Shown: positions 1-10,294 of the stretch, one piece after another
Numbering within the stretch: position 1 is the first letter of the stretch
How the letters are laid out: each line of letters starts with the position of its first letter
Origin: Fomes fomentarius
Taxonomy: Eukaryota > Basidiomycota > Agaricomycetes > Polyporales > Polyporaceae
NCBI GenBank assembly: GCA_022606135.1
Contig: JABYQN010000014.1
Coordinates: 909,795 to 973,794, forward strand
DNA length: 64,000 bases
Reading direction: 5' to 3'
Position numbers and translations under genes: made by a program
Notes under the pieces: generated by a model
Databases searched by the model: none
What the model was told of the DNA's origin: nothing
What the model saw: the letters and a program-made list of their open reading frames with translations, nothing else

Positions 1-174
1 CGGTTCTTCTTCAGTGGGGGCATGTGCCTGACATCATCCTCACTCGACTCAATGGTCGAACTTGCAGGATCTGGGCCTATGACCAGCTGCTGAACCTCGC
101 AAAGGGAGCGAGAGAACGCAATCTTAACTTGAAGTTATAACAACTACTATTATGCCGAGACACCCAGACCAAGA

Positions 175-450
175 TATTGAAGCAAGCGGAGCGAGCGCGC
201 GAGAGAGCAGGGAAGCGAGCAACAAAAGGATGAATTCGCGTTTGTACCAAGCAAACACGTAAGGAATACAGGATGATGCGCGAGCCTTATAAGTAACTTA
301 GAGGAATGTAAATGACCAAATCAGGACATAACTAAGGTACCAGTAAGTCCGTAAGCGGTAACATACAGGGGCTTATCGTACGACGATAGGGTATCGTCCG
401 GGCCGGATGCGTCATCGGTCGTACTCGAAAAAAAAACTCATGTTCCAACA
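175..450 (-). mobile_element. Solo LTR, family B, copy 1
   Basis: A 276-bp element flanked by a perfect 5-bp direct repeat CAAGA (170-174 and 451-455), the footprint of retrotransposon integration. Read on the minus strand it begins TGTTGGAAC and holds a T-rich run and a TATA-like TTATAAGG. An almost identical copy lies at 53,703-53,977 in the other orientation with a different target duplication. No internal retroelement genes adjoin it, so it is best read as a solo LTR left by LTR-LTR recombination. It could instead be a short non-autonomous LTR element. The 169 bases before it show no gene I can support. Confidence 0.85.
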
Positions 451-601
451 CAAGAGGTCATTCGGCACACATTTCCACTGGTGACCCGCAATCGAAGCCT
501 AGAACAACATGTACACTTCCATGCCACTCACGCCTGAGAGTTTGTTTCTTCGGCCGATGGTCCGAAGAGCGAATGATAAGGGAGATGTCGCTGCGTTGGT
601 C

Positions 602-656
602 ACAGCTGTGTAGGTGAAGAATGCCCGATGTGCGCATTCTTCACCTAAACAGCTGT
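602..656. repeat. 23-bp inverted repeat (hairpin) upstream of methyltransferase copy 1
   Basis: Positions 602-624 and 634-656 are reverse complements with a single mismatch, around a 9-base loop. It sits about 115 bp upstream of the MT start. The right arm of the inverted duplication has no matching palindrome at the equivalent place, so it was gained on the left or lost on the right. It could be a tiny MITE, a regulatory palindrome or a replication-slippage product. Confidence 0.7.
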
Positions 657-771
657 ATAAGAACGACACATGAACTCCTTTGGTCCTGCAAGTCGACAAC
701 TTCAACACTTCAACCTACCTCTACATCCAGGTGTCCTAGAAGCTCCCTTACCCACCCCACTCTCCTCACTG

Positions 772-1854
772 ATGGCCACCCAATCAAACACTTTCGGGAA
801 TGAGAAACGGGATCAGAATGCATATCCTCTGAACGAACAAGCTTACCCCCTGCGTCCAGGAACTCCAGAGTTCGAGTTCTGGATCACTCAGACAGGGATC
901 AAGGACCCGGATGAGCTCATGAAACATATCCTTGAAGTTCAATCTGAGGCATATTCTGTGAGTCGCACGTGTCGATATGAGGTGTTCACAACTTGATATC
1001 GCTCTCATAGCTGTTCGCATATGGGTGCATCCGTTATTTCCTCTTCCTCAGGTAATTACCACTATGACACTGAGCTATCCTAATACTACGTTATAACTGA
1101 TGGTGAATTATTCAGCTTTCGCATTCCACATATGCATGGGTATCATCAAGTACTGAAGCTCGCCAAGGAGAGAGAAAACTCATTTGTCTGGGTAGTCGGC
1201 ACGGACACCCGTGTAGTCGCCAATGATGGCTGGCCTGCTCACAACATTGTTGCATCAGACATTCAAGCCAGTAAGTTTGCGTCATTTGCAGTCATACTCT
1301 CATTTCTCAACGGCAGTGGTACTACAGAATTCTGGGATCTTGGGCATAAGCTCTTCCGTTCGACCGATGAGAGCTTCCCAGCCAAGTTCATCCCCGGGAA
1401 TATCCTCGATCCTGCCCACCTGGATGTCTACCCTATCTCATACACCACCCCTGACACACCCGCGGCGCCAACGCTTTCAAGTCTGACCTCGCTCAACCCT
1501 CTGCGTGGTCGTGTCTCTGTCATACACGCAGGTGCACTTCTTCACCTCTTCACCGAGGAGGAACAGATCCGCATCGCTCGGGCTTTTGCTGGGCTCCTGT
1601 CTCCTCAACCAGGCTCCATGATCCTCGCTACGCAAATGGGGGCACTCGAGAAGGGGACTCGGGTCGTGGGGCGGGGAGTAAACACGACTATTTCCCAATT
1701 TTGTCAGAGCGCGGAGAGTGTGAAGGAGCTGTGGGATGGCCAGGTGTTTGAGAAGGGGACAGTCAAAGTCCATGCGGAACTCACCAAGCCGCATGAGGAT
1801 ATGCCAGGGCATGAGGGCATCTTGTTACTTTCGTGGATTGTCACGCGGCTCTAA
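772..1854 (+). pseudogene. SAM-dependent methyltransferase, copy 1, motif I lost
   Basis: Class I methyltransferase of a family common in Agaricomycetes. Proposed exons are 772-957, 1011-1051, 1116-1266 or so, and 1322-1854. The first exon carries the family hallmark PGTPEFEFW. Later exons carry VVANDGWPAHNIVASD, FWDLGHKLF and a C-terminus ending SWIVTRL. In copies 2 and 3 the exon after KLAKER encodes ILLDVGCC and, across an intron, FGTD, which is the glycine-rich SAM-binding motif I. Here about 70 bp covering the exon end, its donor site and most of that intron are missing. The reading frame runs on through intron remnant into VGTDTR. The frame stays open, so a protein may be made, but it should not bind SAM normally. 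Calling it a pseudogene is inference. Confidence 0.75.
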
Positions 1855-2100
1855 GGAAGCAGTGTACGTATGTTTGTAATGGTTGTGGGTGGGAAATTAT
1901 GAATCAATCAGAGTTCAGGTTACCGCCGGGCTACGTCCGCAGCATCAGACCTCATACTGTAGCATTCGAGTCGACTGATGAGCACCGATTTCCTACGACC
2001 AGCACCGACAGAGTCTATTTCAGCCGATACTGCTCTGTGAGTTATATCCTCATCACGATCAAAGGACTCACTAAAGGGAATGATCAGACAACAGTTCGAT

Positions 2101-3505
2101 ATGGACACTGTGCTACCAAGCCCCACTCCGCCAGCCACTTCCTTCAAACTACCTGGAGAGCTCATCGACATCATCATGGACTATCTGCAGGAAGAGATGA
2201 GTGCGCTTTATGCATCCGCCCTAGTATGCCGCGCGTGGCTTCCCTCAAGTCGCGGCCATATGTTCAAGGTCTTCAAAATCAAGAGGCCGAGTACTTATGG
2301 CAGGGCGTATTACAACGGCAGGATCACGTTCCTCATCAGCACACCTGATGTCGCGTGCCACGTTCGCTCCCTCCATATTTCCTTCCATCGCATCGATCTA
2401 GCGCGATTGCATAAGGTCTTCGAGGAACTCCCCCTTCTGCGCTCTCTGGTCCTCTCAGAATTGGACATCACCAACTACGGCAGTGATTACAGGGAGCACG
2501 AGCCAGATCCCAAGACCATGCGCTTCCACGCGCTCGAGGAGCTCCAAATCACCTCATGTAACATCATCCACCAAAACTTCCCATTTCTATTCCGCTTCCT
2601 CGCCTCATTCGACTCAATCTCACGGCTTCAGCTCACAGTTACATCTGACGATTTGCTTTTGCGTCCTCCGACGCTCGACATGACCTCAGACCTGATACGC
2701 GACTCGGCCAGCATTGCGCTGACTCATCTATCTACATTCAATATCCCGCTTTCCGTGGTCCATAAGCTAGTAGCGCACACCCATACTTGCAACACGTTGC
2801 GAGTGCTCTGGTTTGACCAGGAGCGAGTCGAGCCGGGACACATCAGCCAGATCGGCGCCATCTTCAACGTGCTCGGGCCGTCTGGATGCCTCAAGCGCGT
2901 TATCTTTGGGCCTTTGGACATCTTCGATGGCGAGAGATATCCCTATATCAGTAGGTTACTTCGCACATAAGGAGGAGATAGAGTCACTGACTCCTTAGTT
3001 TTATTTGTTACTCACAGAGGATGACCAGCAGGGATGGGCGGCGCTGCAGCTTGAGCGCTGTCGCGGACTCGAAGAGATCAACCTTCGTATACGGAAGATC
3101 CTGCGCTCGCATGTTCGTATCTTTTCCCACCTGCCCCCGTCGGTGCACGCTGTACGGATTACGTTCGTCGGAATGGACGCGCGGGTGGTCGCCCCGGAGA
3201 CAAGGAGCGACTGGAATGCATTCGATGCTGCGTTTTCCGAAAAGAAGTTCCGTCATATCAAGCTCGTGCTTGATATGTCACGCGTTAAGCAGACGTTGTC
3301 CGCAGACGGATATGCGCGTCTGCTGGATCGGGCGATAGATGGGCTACAGACCGTGAGGGCTCAAGACAGGTTGTTAGTGACGGAAAATCCGCGGGATTGG
3401 TGGGGTAAGTTCTTCCTTGTGAAACTCAACGATGGATCTGAGCCATTGTCTAACACGACTCATTCGCTTCTAGACATTCGGGAGACTGGGATGAGGACGG
3501 GATGA
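2101..3505 (+). CDS. F-box protein with leucine-rich C-terminus (F-box 1)
   Basis: Likely substrate receptor of an SCF ubiquitin ligase, judged from a short N-terminal F-box-like segment (LPGELIDIIMDYL, then SALVCRAWLPSSR) typical of Agaricomycete F-box proteins. A long region of leucine-rich, repeat-like helices and strands follows. Three exons: 2101-2950, 3018-3404 and 3474-3505, with donors GTAGGT and GTAAGT. Start MDTVLP is chosen because the right-arm copy conserves it; an in-frame ATG lies at 2080. The protein is about 420 residues with no frame breaks, unlike the right-arm copy. It lies about 250 bp downstream of MT copy 1. The target substrate cannot be predicted. Confidence 0.8.
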
Positions 3506-3957
3506 AGGCGGAGCTCGTCATAGGACTCTGGGTGGAAGCTGGTTTCAGGATGTCGGAGCTTCGATTTCACACTGTCCAGCTTTATGATTTGAACGACAAG
3601 ATGCACGAGCGAGCTTACACGGTGATACTCTTCATATCTCAACATTATGTCAAGTCCAGAAACTTCGTATGTGGCAAATATTGTCGCAACGTACAGGTCT
3701 GTAGATAGAATGCCTGCAGTATCACTTCAGAACGGTCAAAGGCATAAGTCAAGAGATCCGACAGATTGGCTCTGCATCGCCTGCCGTCGCTGTAAATTGG
3801 GTTGAACGCGAGCAATGACAACAGCTCAGCGCTAAACCTAGTTCGCCCTTGCACTACCACACCAATGTCTGTTGAGTTCTCTGATTCTGCCGCTGATTTA
3901 AGGCATCTGGAGTGAGTGGAGGCAATACGCTCTGTTTTATGTATATACTGATAAGGA

Positions 3958-5190
3958 ATGATCCTAAGTGAGCAGACCACGGATGTCCCATTACCTGTGG
4001 AGACAACGGATATCATCATCGATCATCTTCACAACGACATCCGTTCTCTCCGTGCTTGCTCCCTTGTATGCCACGCATGGCTGCCATCCACTCGCCACCA
4101 TCTCTTCAACTCCTTCACCATCAAACCAGGCGACGCGTACTTCGCCGATAGTGTAACGTTCCTCACAACTACGCCAGAGATTGCACGACATATACGCTCG
4201 CTGCGGATTATATCTCACCCCGTTAGCTTGACTCAGATGGACACACTCATCAAGAGTATTCCGCGCTTGCGTTCGCTCACCCTCTCCGAGGTGATCGTTT
4301 ACGATCATAGGAGCGACAACCTAGACCCTGCAGTGCGCTTCCCCGCGCTCGAGGAGCTGACCATCCTCTCGTCTAACATTCTCAATCATAATTTTGCCTT
4401 TCTCTTCCCCTTCCTAGGTCTCTTCCAATCCATCTCTCGTCTGCAGCTTCAGGCGATGCTCAGACTACTCGATGTCAATTTCACCGTCGACCCGTGCCCC
4501 TCAGCCAACCTAGCGCTAACCCATCTCTCTGCCTACCACATGCACCCGCCCGTGCTACGCAAACTCATACAGCACACGCGCACGTGCGAGACCTTGCGTG
4601 TGCTTTGGTTTGATGACGGCTTCTTCCAGTGGCAGTCCATAGCGGAGCTTGGCAGCATCTTCCAAGCTCTGGGCCCTTCTGGATGCCTCAAGCGAATCAT
4701 CTTTGGCCCTCTAGATATCTTTCACCCCTCTCGTTCAGGGGAATGGGACGAGTTACAGATCGGGCGCTGTCAAGGGCTCGAAGAGTTGAACCTCCGGACT
4801 CGGGTGGTCCTGCGCATGCACGTTGACCTCTTTGCCACCCTTCCGCCCACGGTGCGCACGATACGCATCACGTTGGTCGGGATAGACAACTCGGCGAGAG
4901 AGCCAGGAGCAGATAGTCAATGGGAAGATTTCGACGCTGCATTCTCTGGATCCCAGTTCGCTCATGTCATACTCGTTCTCGAGACTTCGCCGCGCCTCAA
5001 AGAGAGGTTAAATGCCAAGAAAACTGCCGAGTTGATGGACCGGGTGATGAACGGACTCAGGAGCTTACGAGCTCAGGGGAGGTTGGTGGTGAGCGAGCAG
5101 TCGATGGAATGGTGGCGTGAGTGCTGTTTTATCTCGATAACCTGCCTGGAAGTGATTCTGATTTTGTGCAGGTGTAAGCAGTACGAATAA
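3958..5190 (+). CDS. F-box protein with leucine-rich C-terminus (F-box 2)
   Basis: Paralogue of F-box 1, sharing LPVETTDIIIDHL, SLVCHAWLPSTR, the block around GPSGCLKRIIFGPLDIF and a closing region with EWW. It is open as one long exon of about 390 residues. A GTGAGT donor at 5,117 and an acceptor near 5,171 probably give a spliced C-terminus, so the last 20 or so residues are uncertain. The right-arm copy has an extra exon boundary just after PLDIF that is absent here, where the sequence runs straight into EWDELQ; this may be a small deletion or intron loss. Its role as an SCF adaptor is inferred from the family. Confidence 0.75.
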   Translation: MILSEQTTDVPLPVETTDIIIDHLHNDIRSLRACSLVCHAWLPSTRHHLFNSFTIKPGDAYFADSVTFLTTTPEIARHIRSLRIISHPVSLTQMDTLIKSIPRLRSLTLSEVIVYDHRSDNLDPAVRFPALEELTILSSNILNHNFAFLFPFLGLFQSISRLQLQAMLRLLDVNFTVDPCPSANLALTHLSAYHMHPPVLRKLIQHTRTCETLRVLWFDDGFFQWQSIAELGSIFQALGPSGCLKRIIFGPLDIFHPSRSGEWDELQIGRCQGLEELNLRTRVVLRMHVDLFATLPPTVRTIRITLVGIDNSAREPGADSQWEDFDAAFSGSQFAHVILVLETSPRLKERLNAKKTAELMDRVMNGLRSLRAQGRLVVSEQSMEWWRECCFISITCLEVILILCRCKQYE

Positions 5191-5346
5191 GACGGCGTGA
5201 GCGACGTACATAAACGCTCTCTTGGAAGTGAGTGTCCTCAGGTCAAAGCTGATCAGACGCGGTACGAATTGAATCAATCAATCATTTCACAGCAGAGTGG
5301 AGCAAAAGCCTCGCAGTCCATCTATTGTATGTATGTACTACTAGGC

Positions 5347-7061
5347 CTATGCGAGTCTCTGGCCCCGTATTTCCCGAATCTCCTGCTCGATCTCGCCCCA
5401 ATTGAGGAACCCCGGTAGACGAACCCTGACAGCCGGAAGGCCCGTTTGTGCACCGGTCTGCGGGTCGCACAACACTAAATTGGGGAACAAGTAATCAATG
5501 TATTGTGCAATCATCGCCTTCTCCAACCTTCCGCTCACATCAGCGTTTTGGCTGAACGTCAACTTCAAATCGAGCGAACAGAGTGCGTGGGCTGTCTTCC
5601 GCGGAGCCGTCGCCACCTCAATTGTCTCGGGTATAGAAAGCTTCGTCATGCTGAGCGCTTGCAGCTCCGGGCAGTGCTCGGAAAAGTGATGTAGAGACGT
5701 TAGGGGCGGATATGAGAGGAGAGGAGGGTAGGAGAGAAAGAGGCTGCGTACGCGCTTCCATGCGCGTGCGATCTCGAGGACGTCCGCATCGCGGAAGGGG
5801 TATATGTTGTTTGCGAGACAGATGTCGACCTCTTCGAGGTCCTGGAGCGCGAAGAGCGGACGGATGACAGCGGCAAAGGCGGAAGAGCCATCCATGTTGA
5901 GCCAGAGAAACTCTGCTCTGTCGTTGATGAGATGCACTGTCAGTTTGCGCAGAGAACGAGAGAAGGGCGCAGAGGCGATGAGGGAAAAGATGCCTATACT
6001 GCGGGGGGAGTATTCGTCCTCTGATGCGCGGAGGGAGAGGTTTTGAAGATGTGGCAGGTCAAGGAAGCCTGGGGACAGTGCACCTAGGATGTCAGGAGAC
6101 CCTCCGTGGAGACGGAGATCCCGCATGGCCGGGGCGTGCACCGAAGGTCCTGGGTGTGCGAAATCCACGATACGTGCAAACAACAGCTCGAGTGAGCCCA
6201 TGTTTTCCAAGATCGCGCGCACAGACTGCGAATCGAGTATACAGGACTGATTGTAGATGAAGAGCTCGCGGAGGCGAGTGAGGCCGAGGAGATGAGTAAT
6301 GAGATCCGGACCGGGGCCCTGCCTCCCAGTGACCGCGAACCGACGAAGGGATGGGGCGGCTTTTGCGAGGCCGACGAACACGGGATCGACAATATCGAAG
6401 TCCTCGAATCGCTGGGGTGCAGCAAACGCCTTGCCTCCTGTGGATTCTGTCCCAAGCCGACTGATGGTGACCTCCAGGTCATGGAGAGACAGTGAAGAGA
6501 GTAGGAGGATGGATGTATCTGTCGGTACTGCATGCCTCCAGGCGAGTCCCCGTAGGGATGGAAGGATGGTTCGCCCGTGGTTGTGTTTCGTCAAAGCGCG
6601 CAGGAGCCTAAGCTCGCCCTGCGAACAGGCTGCGCCCACCTCGCGGATATACGAGGCGATGTGCAAGAAACGCTGCCATCTATCCAGATCGTTCTGAACG
6701 ATGTCGTTCACAAAATCCTCGGCATCAATGTACTATCGCGTGACACGTCAGCGTCCGGCTGAGGAGTGATCATACGGTCACCGATTTAACTACTCACCTC
6801 CCAGAACGCGGAGAGCCATTTGGACTCTGGCGAGAAATTTCTGCCGGCTAGGAGATTCCACAGAGGGTGAAACGAGTCGAGATTCCGCCATAATACATAC
6901 GATGCCGGTTCTCTCCAGGCCCGACAGACACGCGCACACCTTGCGAGAGTCGCACGACCACCCCGAATCATCGCCCCTTTGTGAGTCGAAAGTTGGAGCT
7001 GATCGAAGAAATGTAAGACGATGTCGTAGCTGAAGAGCGCTGTTTCCTTTGGCGAGGACAT
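5347..7061 (-). CDS. F-box/leucine-rich-repeat-like protein
   Basis: Two exons: 6798-7061 and 5347-6732, with a GTGAGT donor and a TAG acceptor. The first encodes MSSPKETALFSYDIVLHFF followed by CARVCRAWR and VLWRNLDSF, a divergent F-box. The second encodes about 460 residues of leucine-rich segments, such as LLGLTRLRELFIYNQSC and LRLHGGSPDILG. The product is about 545 residues, a usual size for basidiomycete F-box/LRR proteins and probably an SCF substrate receptor. It converges on F-box 2, with their ends about 160 bp apart. Only its middle third survives in the right arm (17,400-17,705). Confidence 0.8.
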
Positions 7062-8165
7062 AGTGGCAACTGGAGTTGGACAGACGGTTACTTTAGGTCA
7101 CTTCAAAAAGGACACGACAGACCGATCAGCCCGGGCAAGCGCAGTCGGTACTGACGCCTCGGGAGGTCGAGGGCGACCACTGAAGTTCCTAGAGTCGGGT
7201 GGTCAAGCTGCAAACAGGCCACTGAGTTGCGAGTTCAACGAGAGGTGCCTATACTCACTCACAGCGAAATGAACCTTGAACACCCCAGTGTTATACCCGA
7301 ATCGTGGCGCTCACTACTTGCTATGTAAGAGAAAACGTCACTCTCTTCCGTCTCCGGTAGACCGGGATTTGTTATTCTGCGCACAGGCTCGCAGCTCGCA
7401 CAGCTCTCCGTCAACTCCAAGTCGCTGAATAAAAACATGCATCTGTCACATCCAACCACGCTGAAGTGCGATGCTCGAGTAAGGACTCACCCCAGGTTTC
7501 CAACTTCAAGAAAAAGTGGCTGAGCATTCAAGCGCCCAACTGCTGGCAACGGTTCACATATATGGCAATCTGCACCGCCACGCACAACTGTCTCTTTTTT
7601 CTCTTCACCATAATACCTTCAAGTTCATCCTTGGCTAAAGACAGTTCTCGTTCTCTCTCCCAGGTTTTCTGAGCCTGTAAACTCAAAATGTACATGACTC
7701 TCAGTAATTGAGATGAGTATGTCTGCTCGCTGCTGCTCTCCAACAAAGCGAGTTGCCAACAACTGCGCCATATTCCGATTCATCGGTGGACCACTACAGT
7801 CACATGCTCACAACTCAATGCCTCGAAGGTAATCATGTTGAAAGAGGGGAACTTTAAATGACCTCTAGAAGACCTTATTCAGGGCGCTCGCATCAGGGAT
7901 ACGATCGCACCCTCCTACGCGGACTGTCTCATGAAAATTTTCGGGGTCAGTCTCTCAAACACATCGGCCCGGTTTACTTGTGATTCGAGGACTCATGCGA
8001 CTACTTGGGCATGGCGACAGACCAACATACCTCGCTGGAGATTATCGAATTACCCGGCTCCGAACTTCCCATCGTCGTGTCTCTCACCCATGTACTATGT
8101 ACTAAGAGTGCAAAGACCCTGGAAAACTGCACTACAGCCTAACCACTTGAAACTGTCTTTCCTCT
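7062..8165. other. Intergenic region without a supported gene
   Basis: Short open frames on both strands lack family features, consistent splice sites or signal peptides. It serves as the divergent promoter region between the minus-strand F-box/LRR gene and the plus-strand AA9 gene. Confidence 0.5.
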
Positions 8166-8169
8166 GAGG

Positions 8170-8177
8170 TATAAAAG
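8170..8177 (+). promoter_or_regulatory. TATA box of the AA9 gene
   Basis: TATAAAAG about 230 bp upstream of the AA9 start codon, followed by pyrimidine-rich sequence, an arrangement common for strongly regulated secreted-enzyme genes in fungi. Assignment is inferred from position. Confidence 0.5.
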
Positions 8178-8401
8178 CTTTATGAACTCGATGAGATCTT
8201 CCTCAGCCGATGTTTTTCGACGCGCCCTTCCCCCCCTCTCCCTTCCACTCCTGTGATCGACATCCGGCCCAGGCCTTGTCAGCCTCACACCGTCCACGTA
8301 TATCTCCCAGATCCTGACTCCTTGTCGCTCTCTTTGTCTGCTGGCACAGTCCCTTGTATCCTAGTTATACTCAGCATCCATCTACACTCGCCCCTTCCGC
8401 C

Positions 8402-9417
8402 ATGTACTCCATCCTCTTCTTGCTCTTTGCCATCTCACCCCTGGTTGTAGGTCACGGATACCTCGCCTCTGTCACCGTCGATGGGAAGTTGTACCAGGGT
8501 AACACCCCCGGTAGCAGTAGCAGTGAGTCCCGTACACTTCGCTGTCTCCACGACATTTCTCTCACTTGCCGCCTTCTTACACAGTCTCGTCGCCGATCCG
8601 TATGATCTCCGACATCGGGCCGGTCAAGGGCACGAACAACACCGACCTCGGCTGCGGCCTCCATGCACAGAAGGCAGCAGCAGTCGCCGCTGCGCAACCA
8701 GGGAGCACCGTCAGCTTCAAGTGGGTCAGTAACACTGGCGGCAACGTGAGTTGAATTCCCTTCCCCATCCCCCCTCACGGTTACACTGGCATTTTGCATA
8801 CCACGCATACTGACCACCACTCGCGCTTGCAGTGGATCCACGCGGTGGGCCCCCTCCTGACATACATGGCCTCCTGCGGCTCGTCAGGCTGCACCTCCTT
8901 CGACCACACGCACGCCCAGTGGTTCAAGATCGCGCAGTCCGGCCTGCGCTCCGACGGCACCTGGGCGATGCACGACCTCTACGTCGGCAAGTCAGACGCC
9001 GCGTCCGTCACGCTCCCCGCGAACCTCGCCCCGGGCGAGTACCTCGTCCGGCACGAGCTCCTCGCGCTGCACGGCGCGCAGGCCGTCGGCGGCGCCGAGT
9101 TCTACCCCGCGTGCGCGCAGCTCCGCGTGGGCGGCACCAAGTCCGGCAGCGCCGCGTCGACGGTGTCGTTTCCCGGTGCGTATAGTGACTACGACAAGGG
9201 CATCCTGGTCGATGCGTACACCATGACTGGCGACTATGTCTTCCCCGGCCCTGCGATCTCGGACCTCGCGGCGGGGTCGACTGCTGTCAACACCACTGAC
9301 GTTTCTGAGGCGAGTTCAGCCGGAACCTTTACGCCCGAGACGTCGGGCCAGTACAAGGTCCTCATCTTCCCTCGCCACGTCAGCCGCATCATGCGCTCGC
9401 TCAACCTCGCACAGTGA
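8402..9417 (+). CDS. AA9 lytic polysaccharide monooxygenase (secreted)
   Basis: Copper-dependent enzyme that oxidatively cleaves cellulose or related glucans outside the cell. Three exons: 8402-8522, 8585-8745 and 8833-9417. A signal peptide (MYSILFLLFAISPLVVG) is cut so that the mature protein starts HGYLASVTV, giving the N-terminal copper-brace histidine. The second brace histidine lies in WIHAVGPLLTYMASC at the start of exon 3, and the axial tyrosine in GGAEFYPACAQLRV. FPGAYSDYDKGILV is also typical of the family. After it comes an extension of about 70 residues with no cellulose-binding CBM1 module and no clear GPI signal. The frame is intact. Substrate and regioselectivity cannot be read from the sequence. 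Confidence 0.93.
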
Positions 9418-10294
9418 AGCACCGGCCTTCTCCCCTCCTTCCATTCCTATTCTCCTACTCCTGTGGCACTACCCTCCTTCCCAGTCGACCCTCCCCTCCT
9501 TCACACATCTACACTCGCTCCATGACACACCTGATAGACATAGACTGTACTCATCACGTCACGCCTAGTAATACAGTGGCGCCAGTGCTGGAACCATGTA
9601 GACACTCATGTACTCGCCCCATCGCTGTCGCCAGGTCGCGGCTGGGGCGGCGAGTGCGTCCAAAAGCTTGTACTGTTACTGTACTAGCAGCAATGCAGAG
9701 CGTTTGCAGCACGTCGCTGCCATTCGACCTTGGACGCATTCGTTCGAGACTTGAGTGGGCCGAGCTGGGAGAGCCGGCCGATATTATTGGAACACTAGTA
9801 CAGCCGATGATTGTCAAGCAGGTTGCGCGCACGTTCAAGTTTCCTCCGCCCAACGAAGGAAGACATACATCAGCAAGCGCTAGCGATGGCCATCGCCTTT
9901 TACAGTCTATACTCGTGGTGTATCCCATTGCAAGTCGTGCAAGAAGCAGTGCGGTACACTATACCTATACTAGAAACTATTACAAGATGCCTATCGTACA
10001 GGTCTTGCAGTCCTCCCTCCGACATCCGGAGCGTCCGATGGTCCAAGGAGGAAGCGAGCGAAGCACCGCTCGCGCGGGTGCGCGGGATGCGCGCAAATCT
10101 AGTCAAGACTGAGGGATCCAAGTCAGTATGGGTATGGTCATAGCATGGCGCCTCGCACAACACGCGTTGTCAATGGTACTCACATGCTGCCGTTCCCATA
10201 TGTACCATGCCCGACGCGCGGAGACACACAAAGAGAGGCAAGACATCAACCATCAGCCACAACATTCCACCACAACTCGATCAAGTTGCAGCAC
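9418..10294. other. Intergenic region between convergent AA9 and ZIP genes
   Basis: No gene is supported. It holds the 3' regions of the AA9 gene and of the minus-strand transporter. Open frames here are short and without recognisable domains. The last exon of the transporter could extend into it. Confidence 0.5.

Larger units (their letters stand above)
500..6385 (+). repeat. Left arm of a large inverted duplication
   Basis: This segment matches 17,380-22,690 in inverse orientation, with the same order of a methyltransferase, F-box gene 1, F-box gene 2 and an F-box/LRR-like gene. Homology is visible at nucleotide level from the upstream zone (around 513-600 against 22,590-22,690) through to the middle of the F-box/LRR-like gene (around 6,296-6,385 against 17,380-17,445). 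Small indels and substitutions are scattered along it, so the duplication is not very recent. Arm limits are estimated by eye to within about 100 bp. Confidence 0.85.

Noticed and set aside
499..708. Small minus-strand frame near the left end
   Set aside because: Overlaps the hairpin and the arm flank, has no domain, and its right-arm counterpart is not open.
8832..9185. Arg/Pro-rich open frame overlapping the AA9 gene
   Set aside because: It is the second frame of the GC-rich AA9 exon; the AA9 frame has the copper ligands and conserved motifs.
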